From Solimonas sp. SE-A11 (GTDB lineage: Bacteria > Pseudomonadota > Gammaproteobacteria > Nevskiales > Nevskiaceae): a DNA stretch of 64,000 bases. Every line of letters starts with the position of its first letter. Positions within the stretch are counted from its first letter, which is position 1. The DNA lies in NCBI RefSeq assembly GCF_030345715.1, contig NZ_JAUASX010000019.1, positions 1-64,000 on the forward strand, written 5' to 3'. Under the pieces are notes generated by a model that worked only from the letters and a program-made list of their open reading frames with translations, was not told where the DNA came from and did not search any database. The position numbers and the translations under genes were made by a program. Of this stretch, positions 33,191 through 42,212 are shown piece after piece.

Positions 33191-34258
33191 CTAGGTTGTA
33201 TTTCCCATCGGCCTGCTGGTTCCGACGGTACCTCCTCCGGTTTCCCCGACAAGCCTCACGGCCTCCGCCAGCGCCTGCACCGACAGCGGCGCCGAGCCTT
33301 CCGCCTTGTTGCTGACCGTAACGTAGGCCGGCTGCCCTTTCCCCGTCACCCCGGCAATCAGCTTCGCCAGCGCCTGGCGGGTGGCCAGGTCCGGGTCCTG
33401 CAGGCGGTCGTAGGGTTCGTAGAGCCGTGCCGCGTTCTCATAGCCGAAGGCGCCGTGCAGGGGGTTCAGGTTCCAGCGGCAGACCAGCGGCCCCGGCCAC
33501 AGCGCCCGCAGGATCGGCAACTGCTCGTCGATGCGCGGCATCTTGGCGTGCAGGCCCATGCAGTAGGTCACGCCGGTGTCCTTGAGTGCGGCGACGAAGG
33601 CAGGGGTCAGCCACTCCCGGTCGCGCACCTCCACCGCCACGGCCACGCCCGGGGCCCGCGGCAGGGCCCGCAACAGGGCATGCAAGCCGTCCACCAGCTC
33701 CGGCATGCGCAGCAGCAGGTGGCCGGGCAAGGGGCTGAGCTGGAACACCAGTGCCCCGAGCTTGCGCCCCAGGCCCTCGGTGGCCGGCTCCACGAAGCTG
33801 CGCAGCGCCAGGGCCGGATCGAGGAACTGGGGGTTCATCTGCAATCCCCTGCCCGACTCATCGCGCACCTGCGCGTCGGCCACCAGGCTCGGTGCCTTCA
33901 CCACGAAGCGGAAGTCTTCCGGAGCCTGCGCCGCGTAGGCGCCGTACTGGCCGATGTCCAGCGGGCGGTAGAAGGCCCGGTCGAGGCTCACCGTGCGGAA
34001 CAGCGGATGCTGCACGTAGGCCCCCAGGCCGTGGCGCGACAGCATGGAGTCGGAGTATTCCTGCTCCCAGACCGTGCCGATCCAGCCGGCATAGGTCCAG
34101 GAGGAGGTGCCCAGCCGCAGTGTCGGCGGCAGCGTGGCCGCCAGGCTGCGCAAGGCCGGATCGTGCGCGGCCGGCTGCACCTTGGCCCCGCGCTTGCGGG
34201 CGGGCGGCGGTGGTGGTTCCGCTGGCGGATCGTCTTCGGGGAACAGGGAGTCCTGCAT
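33191..34258 (-). CDS. DUF72 (YecE-like) TIM-barrel protein
   Basis: 355 residues. A Pro/Ala-rich, charged N-terminus (about 1-40) precedes a DUF72 barrel: LRLGTSSWTYAGWIG, FRFVVKAPS, FQLSPLPGH, VAVEVRDREWL and the C-terminal AYVTVSNKAEGSAPLSV. Function of this widespread family is not established. It follows pyruvate carboxylase by 21 bases in the same direction, so it may be co-transcribed. Confidence 0.88.
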   Translation of the reverse strand: MQDSLFPEDDPPAEPPPPPARKRGAKVQPAAHDPALRSLAATLPPTLRLGTSSWTYAGWIGTVWEQEYSDSMLSRHGLGAYVQHPLFRTVSLDRAFYRPLDIGQYGAYAAQAPEDFRFVVKAPSLVADAQVRDESGRGLQMNPQFLDPALALRSFVEPATEGLGRKLGALVFQLSPLPGHLLLRMPELVDGLHALLRALPRAPGVAVAVEVRDREWLTPAFVAALKDTGVTYCMGLHAKMPRIDEQLPILRALWPGPLVCRWNLNPLHGAFGYENAARLYEPYDRLQDPDLATRQALAKLIAGVTGKGQPAYVTVSNKAEGSAPLSVQALAEAVRLVGETGGGTVGTSRPMGNTT

Positions 34259-34279
34259 CCGCCGATACTACCCCGAGCC

Positions 34280-37200
34280 CTACTCGGCGGGCTCGATCAC
34301 CAGCAGCAGGTCCTTGGCCTCGATGCGCGTGCCCTTGGGCGTGACCACTTCCTTCACCGTGCCGGCGAAGGGCGCGGTCAGCAGGGTCTCCATCTTCATG
34401 GCCTCGATCGCCAGCAGCGGATCGCCCAGCTCCACCTTCTGGCCGTCCTTTACAGCCACGTTGACCACCACGCCCGGCATCGGCGCGGCGATATGGCTGG
34501 TCTGGCCCGGTTCGGCCCGGCGGCGCTGCTTGGAGGCGCCAGCGTGGGACTTCTCGGTGACGCTGACCACGCGCTGCTGGCCGTTGAGCTCGAAGAACAC
34601 CTTGCGTTCGCCGTTGTCGTTGGCAGCGCTGGTGGTCACGAAGCGGATCACCAAGGTCTTGCCCTTCTGCAGGTCCACGCTGAGCTCTTCGTGCTCACCC
34701 AGGCCGTAGAAGAATTGCTGGCTCGGCAGCTGGCTGAGGTCGCCGTAGTTCTTCCGATGCTGGGCGTACTCGGTGAAGACCTTGGGGTACATCAGCCAGG
34801 AGGCCACGTCGGTCTCGCTGGCGGCGGTGGTGCCGAGCACGGCCGCGGTTTCCCGGCGGGCGGCATCCAGGTCCTGCGGCGGCAGGTGCTCACCCGGACG
34901 CGCGGTGCTGGGCGCGGCGCCCTTGAGTATCTTCTTCTGCAGCGCAGCCGGCCAACCACCCGGCGGCTGGCCCAGCTCGCCGCGGAACAACTCCACGACG
35001 GACTCGGGAAAGTTGATGTCCTTTGCGGGGTCGGCAACATCGGCGGCCGTGATGCCCGAGCTGATCATGTACAGCGCCATGTCGCCCACGACCTTGGAGG
35101 TGGGCGTGACCTTGACGATGTCGCCGAACAGCTCGTTGACCTGGGCATAGGCCTCGGCCACTTCCGGCCAGCGATGCTCCACGCCCATCGACCGCGCCTG
35201 CTCGCGCAGGTTGGTGTACTGGCCGCCGGGCATGGCGTGACGGTAGACGTCGGCGGTGCCGCTGCGGATCTCGCTTTCGAAGGCGCCATAGGTCTGGCGC
35301 ACCACTTCCCAGTAGCGGGAGATCTCACGCAGTGCCTGGGTATCCAGGCCGGTGTCGCGCGGGCCGTCCTTCAGCGCGGCGGCAATGGATTCCAGGTTGG
35401 GCTGCGAGGTCAGGCCGCTCCAGGAGCCGATGGCACCGTCCACCGCGTCGCAGCCCGCCTCGGCCGCCGCGAGCACGCTGGCGGCGCTGATGCCGCTGGT
35501 GTCGTGCGTGTGGAAGTGGATCGGCAGCGCGGTCTCTTCGCGCAGCGTCTTCACCAGCAGGCGGATCGCCTCGGGACGGCAGACACCGGCCATGTCCTTG
35601 ATGCCGAGGATATGGGCGCCGGCGGCTTCCAGCTCCTTGGCCATGCTGACGTAGTACTTGAGGTCGTACTTGTTGCGGCCCTTGGCCATTACGTCGCCGG
35701 TGTAGCAGATCGCCGCCTCGGCCAGCGCGCCGGTCTCGCGCACCGCGTCGATCGCCACGCGCATGTTCTCGACCCAGTTCAGCGAGTCGAAGATGCGGAA
35801 GACGTCGATGCCTTCCTTTGCCGCCTGCGCGACGAAGTGGCGTACCACGTTGTCCGGGTAGTTCTTGTAGCCCACCGCGTTGGAGGCACGCAGCAGCATC
35901 TGCAACAACATGTTCGGCATGCGGCTGCGCAGCTCGCGCAGGCGCGCCCAGGGGTCCTCATGCAGGAAGCGCATGGCCACGTCGAAGGTCGCGCCGCCCC
36001 AGCATTCCAGCGACAGCAGCTGCGGCAGCAGCTGCGAGTAGTACGGCGCGATGCGGACCATGTCGTGCGTGCGCATGCGCGTGGCTATCAGCGACTGGTG
36101 TGCGTCGCGCATCGTGGTGTCGGTGAACAGCACCTGCGGCTGTTCGCGCAGCCACTTGGCGAAACCCTCGGCGCCGAGCTGCTGCAGGCGCTGCTTGTTG
36201 CCGCCCGGCACCGTGCCCGGCAGCGTCCGCGGCAGCGGCGCCACCGGCATGCTGGCCGGGCGCACGCGGCTGCGTACCTCAGGCTGGCCGTTGACGATCA
36301 CGTCGCCCAGGTAGCTCAGCAGCTTGGTAGCGCGGTCCTGGCGCTCCGGGAACTTGAACAGGTCCGGCGTTTCGTCGATGAAGCGCGTGGTGCACTCGCC
36401 GGACCTGAACAGCGGGTGCGCGATGACGTTCTCGAGGAACTGCAGGTTGGTGGACAGGCCGCGGATACGGAACTCGCGCAGCGCGCGGTCCATGCGGCAG
36501 ATCGCCTCGTCGGACTCCGCGCCCCAGGCAGTGACCTTCACCAGCAGCGAATCGTAGGCGGTGCCGATTACCGCACCCGAGTAGGCCGTGCCGCCATCCA
36601 GGCGGATGCCGAAGCCAGCCGGGCTGCGGTAAGCCAGCAGGCGGCCATAGTCCGGTAGGAACCCGTTCTGAGGGTTCTCGGTGGTGACGCGGCACTGCAG
36701 GGCATGGCCGCTGAGGCGGATCTGGTCCTGCGGCGGCACGCCGGAGGCCGGGGTGCCCAGCCTGGCGCCGCCCGCCACCAGGATCTGCGCCTTCACCAGG
36801 TCCACGCCGGTCACCTGTTCGGTAACGGTGTGCTCCACCTGGATGCGCGGATTGACCTCGATGAAGTAGAACTTGTCGCTGTCACGGTCGAACAGGAACT
36901 CCACCGTGCCGGCGTTGCTGTACTGCGCCGCGTGGCCGATGCGCAGCGCCGCCTCGCACAGGGCCTGGCGGTTGGCCGGGTCGTTCTCGAGATAGGGCGC
37001 CGGGGCGCGCTCGACCACTTTCTGGTGGCGGCGCTGCACCGAGCAGTCACGTTCGTAGAGGTGCACCAGGCCGCCGTGCCGGTCACCCAGTATCTGCACT
37101 TCCACGTGGCTGGCGCGGCGGATCAGCTTCTCGAGATAGACCTCGTCGTTGCCGAAGGCGGCGCCGGCTTCGCGCCGTGCGGCCGTCACCGAGGTGATCA

Positions 37201-37747
37201 GATCGGCCTCGGACTCGATCGCGCGCATGCCGCGGCCGCCGCCGCCCCAACTGGCTTTGCACATCAGCGGATAGCCGACACCGGCCGCCAGCTTGATGAT
37301 GGCCGCGTCGTCCTTGGGCAGGGGGCCGGTGGCTGGGATCGTGGGTACGTTGGCGCTGTCGGCCAGCTGCTTGGCCGCCACCTTGTTACCGAGGCGGCGC
37401 ATGGCCTCCGGCGAAGGGCCGACGAAGACGATGCCGTCGCGGGCGCAGGCCTCGGCGAAGTCGGGGTTCTCGGAGAGGAAGCCGTAGCCCGGGTGGATCG
37501 CGTCCACGCCAGCTTCGCGCGCCACGGCGAGGATGCCCTCGATATCCAGGTAGGCCGCCAGCGGCTTGCCCGCCTGCCCCACCTTATAGCTCTGGTCCGC
37601 CTTGAAACGGTGCAGTGCGAAGCGATCCTCTTCCGAGTAAATCGCCACGGTCTCGATGCCGAGCTCAGCGGACGCCCGCATCACGCGGATGGCAATCTCG
37701 CCGCGATTGGCGACGAGCAGGCGCTTGAACGGGCGGGAGTTCGGCAT
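34280..37747 (-). CDS. pyc: Pyruvate carboxylase
   Basis: 1155 residues from the ATG at 37747, the usual length of the single-chain enzyme. Domains in order: ATP-grasp biotin carboxylase (KRLLVANRGEIAIRV at the start, GGGGRGM loop, then FIEVNPRIQVEHTVTE), carboxyltransferase TIM barrel (LLSLECWGGATFDVAMRF, HFHTHDTSG metal site), and a biotin carboxyl carrier at the end with EAMKMET. It converts pyruvate and bicarbonate to oxaloacetate with ATP. That supports anaplerosis while lipids or sterols are degraded by the operon upstream. It is preceded by a gap of about 190 bases with no gene. Confidence 0.97.
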   Translation of the reverse strand: MPNSRPFKRLLVANRGEIAIRVMRASAELGIETVAIYSEEDRFALHRFKADQSYKVGQAGKPLAAYLDIEGILAVAREAGVDAIHPGYGFLSENPDFAEACARDGIVFVGPSPEAMRRLGNKVAAKQLADSANVPTIPATGPLPKDDAAIIKLAAGVGYPLMCKASWGGGGRGMRAIESEADLITSVTAARREAGAAFGNDEVYLEKLIRRASHVEVQILGDRHGGLVHLYERDCSVQRRHQKVVERAPAPYLENDPANRQALCEAALRIGHAAQYSNAGTVEFLFDRDSDKFYFIEVNPRIQVEHTVTEQVTGVDLVKAQILVAGGARLGTPASGVPPQDQIRLSGHALQCRVTTENPQNGFLPDYGRLLAYRSPAGFGIRLDGGTAYSGAVIGTAYDSLLVKVTAWGAESDEAICRMDRALREFRIRGLSTNLQFLENVIAHPLFRSGECTTRFIDETPDLFKFPERQDRATKLLSYLGDVIVNGQPEVRSRVRPASMPVAPLPRTLPGTVPGGNKQRLQQLGAEGFAKWLREQPQVLFTDTTMRDAHQSLIATRMRTHDMVRIAPYYSQLLPQLLSLECWGGATFDVAMRFLHEDPWARLRELRSRMPNMLLQMLLRASNAVGYKNYPDNVVRHFVAQAAKEGIDVFRIFDSLNWVENMRVAIDAVRETGALAEAAICYTGDVMAKGRNKYDLKYYVSMAKELEAAGAHILGIKDMAGVCRPEAIRLLVKTLREETALPIHFHTHDTSGISAASVLAAAEAGCDAVDGAIGSWSGLTSQPNLESIAAALKDGPRDTGLDTQALREISRYWEVVRQTYGAFESEIRSGTADVYRHAMPGGQYTNLREQARSMGVEHRWPEVAEAYAQVNELFGDIVKVTPTSKVVGDMALYMISSGITAADVADPAKDINFPESVVELFRGELGQPPGGWPAALQKKILKGAAPSTARPGEHLPPQDLDAARRETAAVLGTTAASETDVASWLMYPKVFTEYAQHRKNYGDLSQLPSQQFFYGLGEHEELSVDLQKGKTLVIRFVTTSAANDNGERKVFFELNGQQRVVSVTEKSHAGASKQRRRAEPGQTSHIAAPMPGVVVNVAVKDGQKVELGDPLLAIEAMKMETLLTAPFAGTVKEVVTPKGTRIEAKDLLLVIEPAE

Positions 37748-37941
37748 GGTGAGGCTTTTCCTTCTGATGAGCCTTGGAAGGATAAACAGCTTCCGTGCCA
37801 GTCGCACCACCCATTGGGAGAGGTGGAACGGATACCCGGTGTACATCCGTTCCATGAGCGCCGGACTACGAGCGGCCCGGGCATGACTTCCTCAGGCTGA
37901 CGGGGCTCCGCCATGGACGGCGTCACCCCGGCCTTTCACAC

Positions 37942-39036
37942 CTAACGCCCCAGGATTTCCCGGTTGTGCTCGCCCAGCTTGGGGCTGGGACCGTTGAGGG
38001 TCTTGGCGTGGCTGAACTGGATCGGGTTGGCGAATACCGGTTTGCCGTTCTGTTGCTGCACGATGCCGCGGGCCTGCACCTGCGGGTTGGCCAGCACCTC
38101 GTCCATGTCCAGGATCGCGGAGACGCAGGAATCACCGTCGGCCAGCAGGGCTTCCCACTCGTCGCGGGTCTTGGACTTGAACAGCTCGGCCAGGCCCTGG
38201 CGCAGCGGCTCACCCTTGGGGCCCACGGCGAAGGGCATCTTCAGCAGGTCCGGACGTCCGACCATCTGGCAAACGTTGGCGAAGAACTTGTACTCCAGCG
38301 CGCCGCAGGCGATGTGCTTGCCGTCGGCGGTTTCGTAGATGCGGTAGTTGGGCGTGGCGCCGGACAGGATGTCGCCACCGCGCGGCGCCGGCTTGCCGGT
38401 GCTGCGCATGCCGGCCAGGGTCAGGACCTGTAGGGCCAGGGTGCCATCCATCATGGCTACGTCCACGAAGCTGCCCTGCCCCGAGGCCCGGGCGCCGATC
38501 ACGGCCGCCAGGATGCCGACCACGCAGGTCAGCGCGCCGCCGGCCAGGTCGGCCACCTGGAAGTTACCGGCGGAAGGGGCATCGCCCGCCGCGCCGGTCT
38601 GGCTCAGCTCGCCGGCGTAGCCGCGGTAGTTCATGTCATGGCCCGGGCGGTTGCGGTACGGGCCGGTATGGCCGTAGCCGGTCAGCGAGGCGAACACCAG
38701 CTTCGGGTTGATGGCGCGCAGGGTCTCGTAGTCGCAGCCCAGCTTGCCCATCACGTCGGGGCGGAAGGACTCGATCACCACGTCGGCGCTCTTCACCAAC
38801 TCCTTGAACGCCGCCACGTCCTCGACCTTGCGCAGGTCCAGGGTCACGGACTTCTTGCCGCCGTTGACCACCTCGAACATCTCCGGCGTCAGGCGCGCGT
38901 AGTCGCCGCCATTGGGCTCCTCGATCTTGATCACCTCGGCGCCGAGCTGGGCCAGATAGAGCGTGGCGAAGGGGCCGGGCAGCAGGCGCGACAGGTCCAG
39001 CACGCGGATGCCGGCCAGGAGGGGGTTCAGCGACAT
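37942..39036 (-). CDS. Alpha-methylacyl-CoA racemase (family III CoA-transferase fold)
   Basis: 364 residues. The N-terminal family III signature is GIRVLDLSRLLPGPFAT. His133 in RPGHDMNY and Asp163 in VADLAGG have the same 30-residue spacing as the catalytic pair of characterised racemases (His126/Asp156 in the mycobacterial enzyme). The enzyme epimerises 2-methyl-branched acyl-CoAs so that they can enter beta-oxidation. It is the last gene of the branched-chain oxidation operon, and together with the MFE-2 and SCPx-type genes indicates branched side-chain substrates. Confidence 0.88.
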   Translation of the reverse strand: MSLNPLLAGIRVLDLSRLLPGPFATLYLAQLGAEVIKIEEPNGGDYARLTPEMFEVVNGGKKSVTLDLRKVEDVAAFKELVKSADVVIESFRPDVMGKLGCDYETLRAINPKLVFASLTGYGHTGPYRNRPGHDMNYRGYAGELSQTGAAGDAPSAGNFQVADLAGGALTCVVGILAAVIGARASGQGSFVDVAMMDGTLALQVLTLAGMRSTGKPAPRGGDILSGATPNYRIYETADGKHIACGALEYKFFANVCQMVGRPDLLKMPFAVGPKGEPLRQGLAELFKSKTRDEWEALLADGDSCVSAILDMDEVLANPQVQARGIVQQQNGKPVFANPIQFSHAKTLNGPSPKLGEHNREILGR

Positions 39037-39102
39037 GGGGACTCCAATGGGATGGGGCTCAGAACAGTGGATTTTAGGAAAGCAGGCGGCATGATCGCAT
39101 CG

Positions 39103-39423
39103 TTAGTCGGCGATGCGTGCTACCCGGCTGGCGTCCTCACCTTCCACCAGCACGAAGTCACCGGTGGAGCCGGCCAGGCGCCGCTCGCGGAACGGCTTGT
39201 ACTCGGGGCTCTGGTAGAAGCGGTGGGCCGCCTCGCGCGAGGGGAATTCGACGATGAGGAAGGTATGCGGCAGCGGGCGCTCGCCCTCGAGCTTCTCGAG
39301 CATGGACGTGCGTGCCAAGTAGCGCCCGCCATGGGCTTCCACCATGGGCGTGACCTTCTGGATGTAGTCCTTCACCCAGGCACGGTCGGTAACGACGATC
39401 TCGGCCACGGCATAGCACTTCAT
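39103..39423 (-). CDS. DUF1330 family protein
   Basis: 106 residues from the ATG at 39423. A dimeric ferredoxin-like alpha-beta fold is indicated by CYAVAEIVVTDRAWVKDYI, GGRYLARTS and IVEFPSREAAHRFYQSPEY. Proteins of this kind are common in catabolic clusters, and their biochemical role is unknown. It lies 14 bases after the hydrolase gene and 66 before the racemase. Confidence 0.85.
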   Translation of the reverse strand: MKCYAVAEIVVTDRAWVKDYIQKVTPMVEAHGGRYLARTSMLEKLEGERPLPHTFLIVEFPSREAAHRFYQSPEYKPFRERRLAGSTGDFVLVEGEDASRVARIAD

Positions 39424-39436
39424 GAGGCGCTCCTTC

Positions 39437-40615
39437 TCAGAAACCATCGAGACCGCAATGCCGGTCCATGAACACCTTCATGCGACGCAGGTACTTGCCC
39501 TGATGCAGGTGCAACAGGTGATTGCCCGGGAACCAGTGCAGGTGGCTGTCGGGGAAATGCTCGTGCAGCAGGCGCACGTGACGCGGCGGCGTGAACCGGT
39601 CGCCCGCCCCGCCGATCACCAGCACCTTGTCGCCATCGATCTTCGGCGCATAGGTCAGCGGATTGTGCACCGCCAGAGCATGGCGCAGTTCGACCAGGCT
39701 GACGCCGGCCCGTTCCAGCGTGGCGCCCATCAGCGAGCCGGTCGGCTGCCACTCGCGCGCGATGTCCACGATGCTCGCCACCGGGGAGTTGGGGATGCAG
39801 AACGCCAAGCGCGGATCCACCGTCGCCAGCAGCGCCGAGGTGTAGCCGCCCAGCGACAGCCCGGACACGCCCATCTTCGACGCACCGCGGCGCTCCAGGA
39901 AGTCCAGCAGCACGCGCAGGTCGCGAACGGCGTGGACGATGGCCTCGTTGAAGCAGGGCAAGCCATTGGCGAACAGGCCGTAGCCGCTGAACCAGTCGCC
40001 CCGCTCCACCCGGTAGCCATGGAAGGGCATGGTGTAGAGCAGGACGTCGTAGCCCTGCTTGTAGAACCAGCGCAGCGAGAACATCTGCGCGTTGAACCAG
40101 TAGGCGTCCACGCCGAAGCCATGGACCATGACCAGCGTCGGCCGCGGCTTGCCGCGGTGGAACCAGTACTGGGCATAGCCGCTGCGGTTGCGGAAGCTGC
40201 GCGCGTAGCGCTGGGCCAGCTCCGGATTCAGTGGCTGATGGCCGCTGTCGAAGCGCAGCAGTCGGTAATTCACCCCGAAGGGTCGGTAGGACATCACACG
40301 GGGCTTCAATTGCTCCACGTGGACGCCCTGTCGTGAGCGGCCGAAGACCGCCTCGCTGTCATGCGTATCCGCCAGCAGCTGGTGCGGCTGCATCAGCCGC
40401 ATCTGCTCGTGGATGCGTTCGGGCGTCAGGAAGCTGCGCCCCAGGGCCGCGGTGACAGCCACCCCGAGCACCGAGCGCAGGGCCCGGTCCAGCGCAGCGC
40501 TCGCGCCGACCTTGAAGCGATGGTCGGCGTCGAGTTCGGTGCCGTCCGCCTGCCGGAAGAAGTCCTCCGGCAGGCGTTGCCACCAGACCTCTGCCGCGGT
40601 GGCAGAAGCCGGCAT
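39437..40615 (-). CDS. Alpha/beta-hydrolase
   Basis: 392 residues; the ATG overlaps the stop of the SCP2 gene (ATGA). After an N-terminal extension of about 150 residues, the oxyanion motif VMVHGFGVDA and the nucleophile elbow GLSLGG (Ser) are visible. A likely acid is in GGAGDRFTPP and His in FPGNHLLHLH. Esterase, thioesterase or lactonase activity on lipid intermediates is plausible from the context, but the substrate cannot be assigned. Confidence 0.85.
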   Translation of the reverse strand: MPASATAAEVWWQRLPEDFFRQADGTELDADHRFKVGASAALDRALRSVLGVAVTAALGRSFLTPERIHEQMRLMQPHQLLADTHDSEAVFGRSRQGVHVEQLKPRVMSYRPFGVNYRLLRFDSGHQPLNPELAQRYARSFRNRSGYAQYWFHRGKPRPTLVMVHGFGVDAYWFNAQMFSLRWFYKQGYDVLLYTMPFHGYRVERGDWFSGYGLFANGLPCFNEAIVHAVRDLRVLLDFLERRGASKMGVSGLSLGGYTSALLATVDPRLAFCIPNSPVASIVDIAREWQPTGSLMGATLERAGVSLVELRHALAVHNPLTYAPKIDGDKVLVIGGAGDRFTPPRHVRLLHEHFPDSHLHWFPGNHLLHLHQGKYLRRMKVFMDRHCGLDGF

Positions 40616-40932
40616 CAGGCCAGCTTCGAGGCGTCGAAGAAGTTACCCATGCGCTGGGCCAGCATCAGGTCGCCGTCGACCTGCAGCTTGCCGGTCATGA
40701 AGGCGGTCATGCCGTTCAACTCGCCCTTCAGCAGCGCGACCAGGTCGTCGTCTTCCATCGTTACGGCGAGGTCCGAGGCCGTGGCGGTGCCTTCGACCAC
40801 GCTGCAGCTGCCGCCCTTGATGACGACATGGGCTGGCGTAGAGATGTTGAACTGGATGGTGCAGTCGGTGCCGGAAGCGGCATCGGCATTGAAGGCGGCG
40901 GGCAGCTTCTTGAGGAACGCGGAGGCGCTCAT
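40615..40932 (-). CDS. SCP2 sterol-binding/lipid-transfer domain protein
   Basis: 105 residues from the ATG at 40932. A single SCP2 fold ([47 protein letters not shown]) with hydrophobic tunnel residues, as in proteins that bind sterols or acyl-CoAs. Encoded directly after an SCPx-type thiolase: in animals the two domains are fused in SCPx, so this pair looks like the split form. It probably presents long or bulky acyl-CoAs to the enzymes. Confidence 0.88.
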   Translation of the reverse strand: MSASAFLKKLPAAFNADAASGTDCTIQFNISTPAHVVIKGGSCSVVEGTATASDLAVTMEDDDLVALLKGELNGMTAFMTGKLQVDGDLMLAQRMGNFFDASKLA

Positions 40933-41001
40933 GGGGATACTCCAGGTTGGTAAGCAAAGTGTTGATGTGGGAGCGGCTCGCGTCGCTCCCATGAAAGTGA
41001 G

Positions 41002-42183
41002 CTAGTCCCTGCGGTATAACGTGACGACGCAGGCGCCGCCCAGGCCGAGGTTGTGCTGCAGGGCAATGTTGGCGCCCTGCACCTGACGTGCATCGGCGGT
41101 GCCGCGCAGCTGCCAGACCAGTTCGGTGCATTGGGCCAGGCCCGTGGCGCCCAGCGGATGTCCCTTGGACAGCAGGCCGCCCGAAGGATTGGTCACCACC
41201 TTGCCGCCGTAGGTGTTGTCGCCGTCCCAGATGAACTTCTCGGCGCCACCCTCCGGGCAGAGACCCAGGCCTTCATAGGTCAGCAACTCGTTTGCCGTGA
41301 AGCAGTCGTGCAGTTCCACCACCTGCACGTCTTCGGGGCCGATGCCGCTGGCCTCGTAGACCTGGCGGGCAGCTTCCTTGGTCATGTCGTAGCCCACCAT
41401 CTTGATCAGGCTGCGCTCGTCGAAGCTGCTGGCATAGTCGGTGGTCATGGCCTGCGCGGCGATGTACACCGGCTTGGAGATGCCATGCTTCTTGGCGAAC
41501 TCGTCGGAGCACAGGATCGCGGCACCGGCGCCGCAGGTTGGCGGGCAGCACTGGAAGCGGGTCAGTGGATCGAAGACCTCTTCCGAGGCCATGATCTCCG
41601 CCAGGGTCAGCTTCTGGCCGAACAGCGCATAGGGATTGCGGCTGGCGTGATCGCGGGCCTTCTCGGAAATCTTGCCGAAGGTCTCCTTCCGGGTGCCGTG
41701 CGTGAAGCGGTACTCGCGGCCGGCGCCACCGAACATCTGGGCGGCCGGTGGTGCGGCGCTCATGCCCTGCACGTCGATCATCACCTGGGCATGGCGACCC
41801 ATCGGCGGTTCACGGTCGTCGAACTTGTTGCCCAGCGCGCCCTTCTCCATCTTCTCGAAGCCCAGCGCCAGCACGCACTCGGCGGCGCCGCTTTCGATGG
41901 CTTGGCGCGCCAGCCACAACGCGGTGGAGCCGGTGGAGCAGTTGTTGTTGACGTTGACCACGGGGATGCCCGTGAGGCCCAGCTCGTAGACCGCGCGCTG
42001 GCCGCAGGTGGAGTCGCCGTAGACGTAGCCGACGTAGGCCTGCTGCACGTCCTTGTAGGCGATGCCGGCATCCGCCAGCGCCTTGGTGCCGGCCTCCTTC
42101 GCCATCTCGTAGTACTCGGGGCTGGCGCCGGGCTTGGCGAACTTGGTCATGCCCACGCCGATGACATTGACGCGACGTTTCAT
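41002..42183 (-). CDS. SCPx-type thiolase (acetyl-CoA acetyltransferase / lipid-transfer protein)
   Basis: 393 residues of a thiolase fold with the SCPx-specific motifs: nucleophile Cys82 in [21 protein letters not shown] and the final [11 protein letters not shown]. SCPx thiolases cleave 2-methyl-branched 3-oxoacyl-CoAs, such as bile acid or sterol side-chain intermediates, releasing propionyl-CoA. It lies between the MFE-2 gene (29 bases upstream) and the SCP2 gene. Confidence 0.93.
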   Translation of the reverse strand: MKRRVNVIGVGMTKFAKPGASPEYYEMAKEAGTKALADAGIAYKDVQQAYVGYVYGDSTCGQRAVYELGLTGIPVVNVNNNCSTGSTALWLARQAIESGAAECVLALGFEKMEKGALGNKFDDREPPMGRHAQVMIDVQGMSAAPPAAQMFGGAGREYRFTHGTRKETFGKISEKARDHASRNPYALFGQKLTLAEIMASEEVFDPLTRFQCCPPTCGAGAAILCSDEFAKKHGISKPVYIAAQAMTTDYASSFDERSLIKMVGYDMTKEAARQVYEASGIGPEDVQVVELHDCFTANELLTYEGLGLCPEGGAEKFIWDGDNTYGGKVVTNPSGGLLSKGHPLGATGLAQCTELVWQLRGTADARQVQGANIALQHNLGLGGACVVTLYRRD

Positions 42184-42212
42184 TTGTTTCTCCGGTTCTC
42201 GTTCGGGTGGGT

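Noticed and set aside
33455-36658. A 1067-codon open frame on the plus strand
   Set aside because: It is antisense to DUF72 and pyruvate carboxylase; the composition (many Gln, His, Arg, Ala, Gly) is typical of the mirror frame of GC-rich genes.
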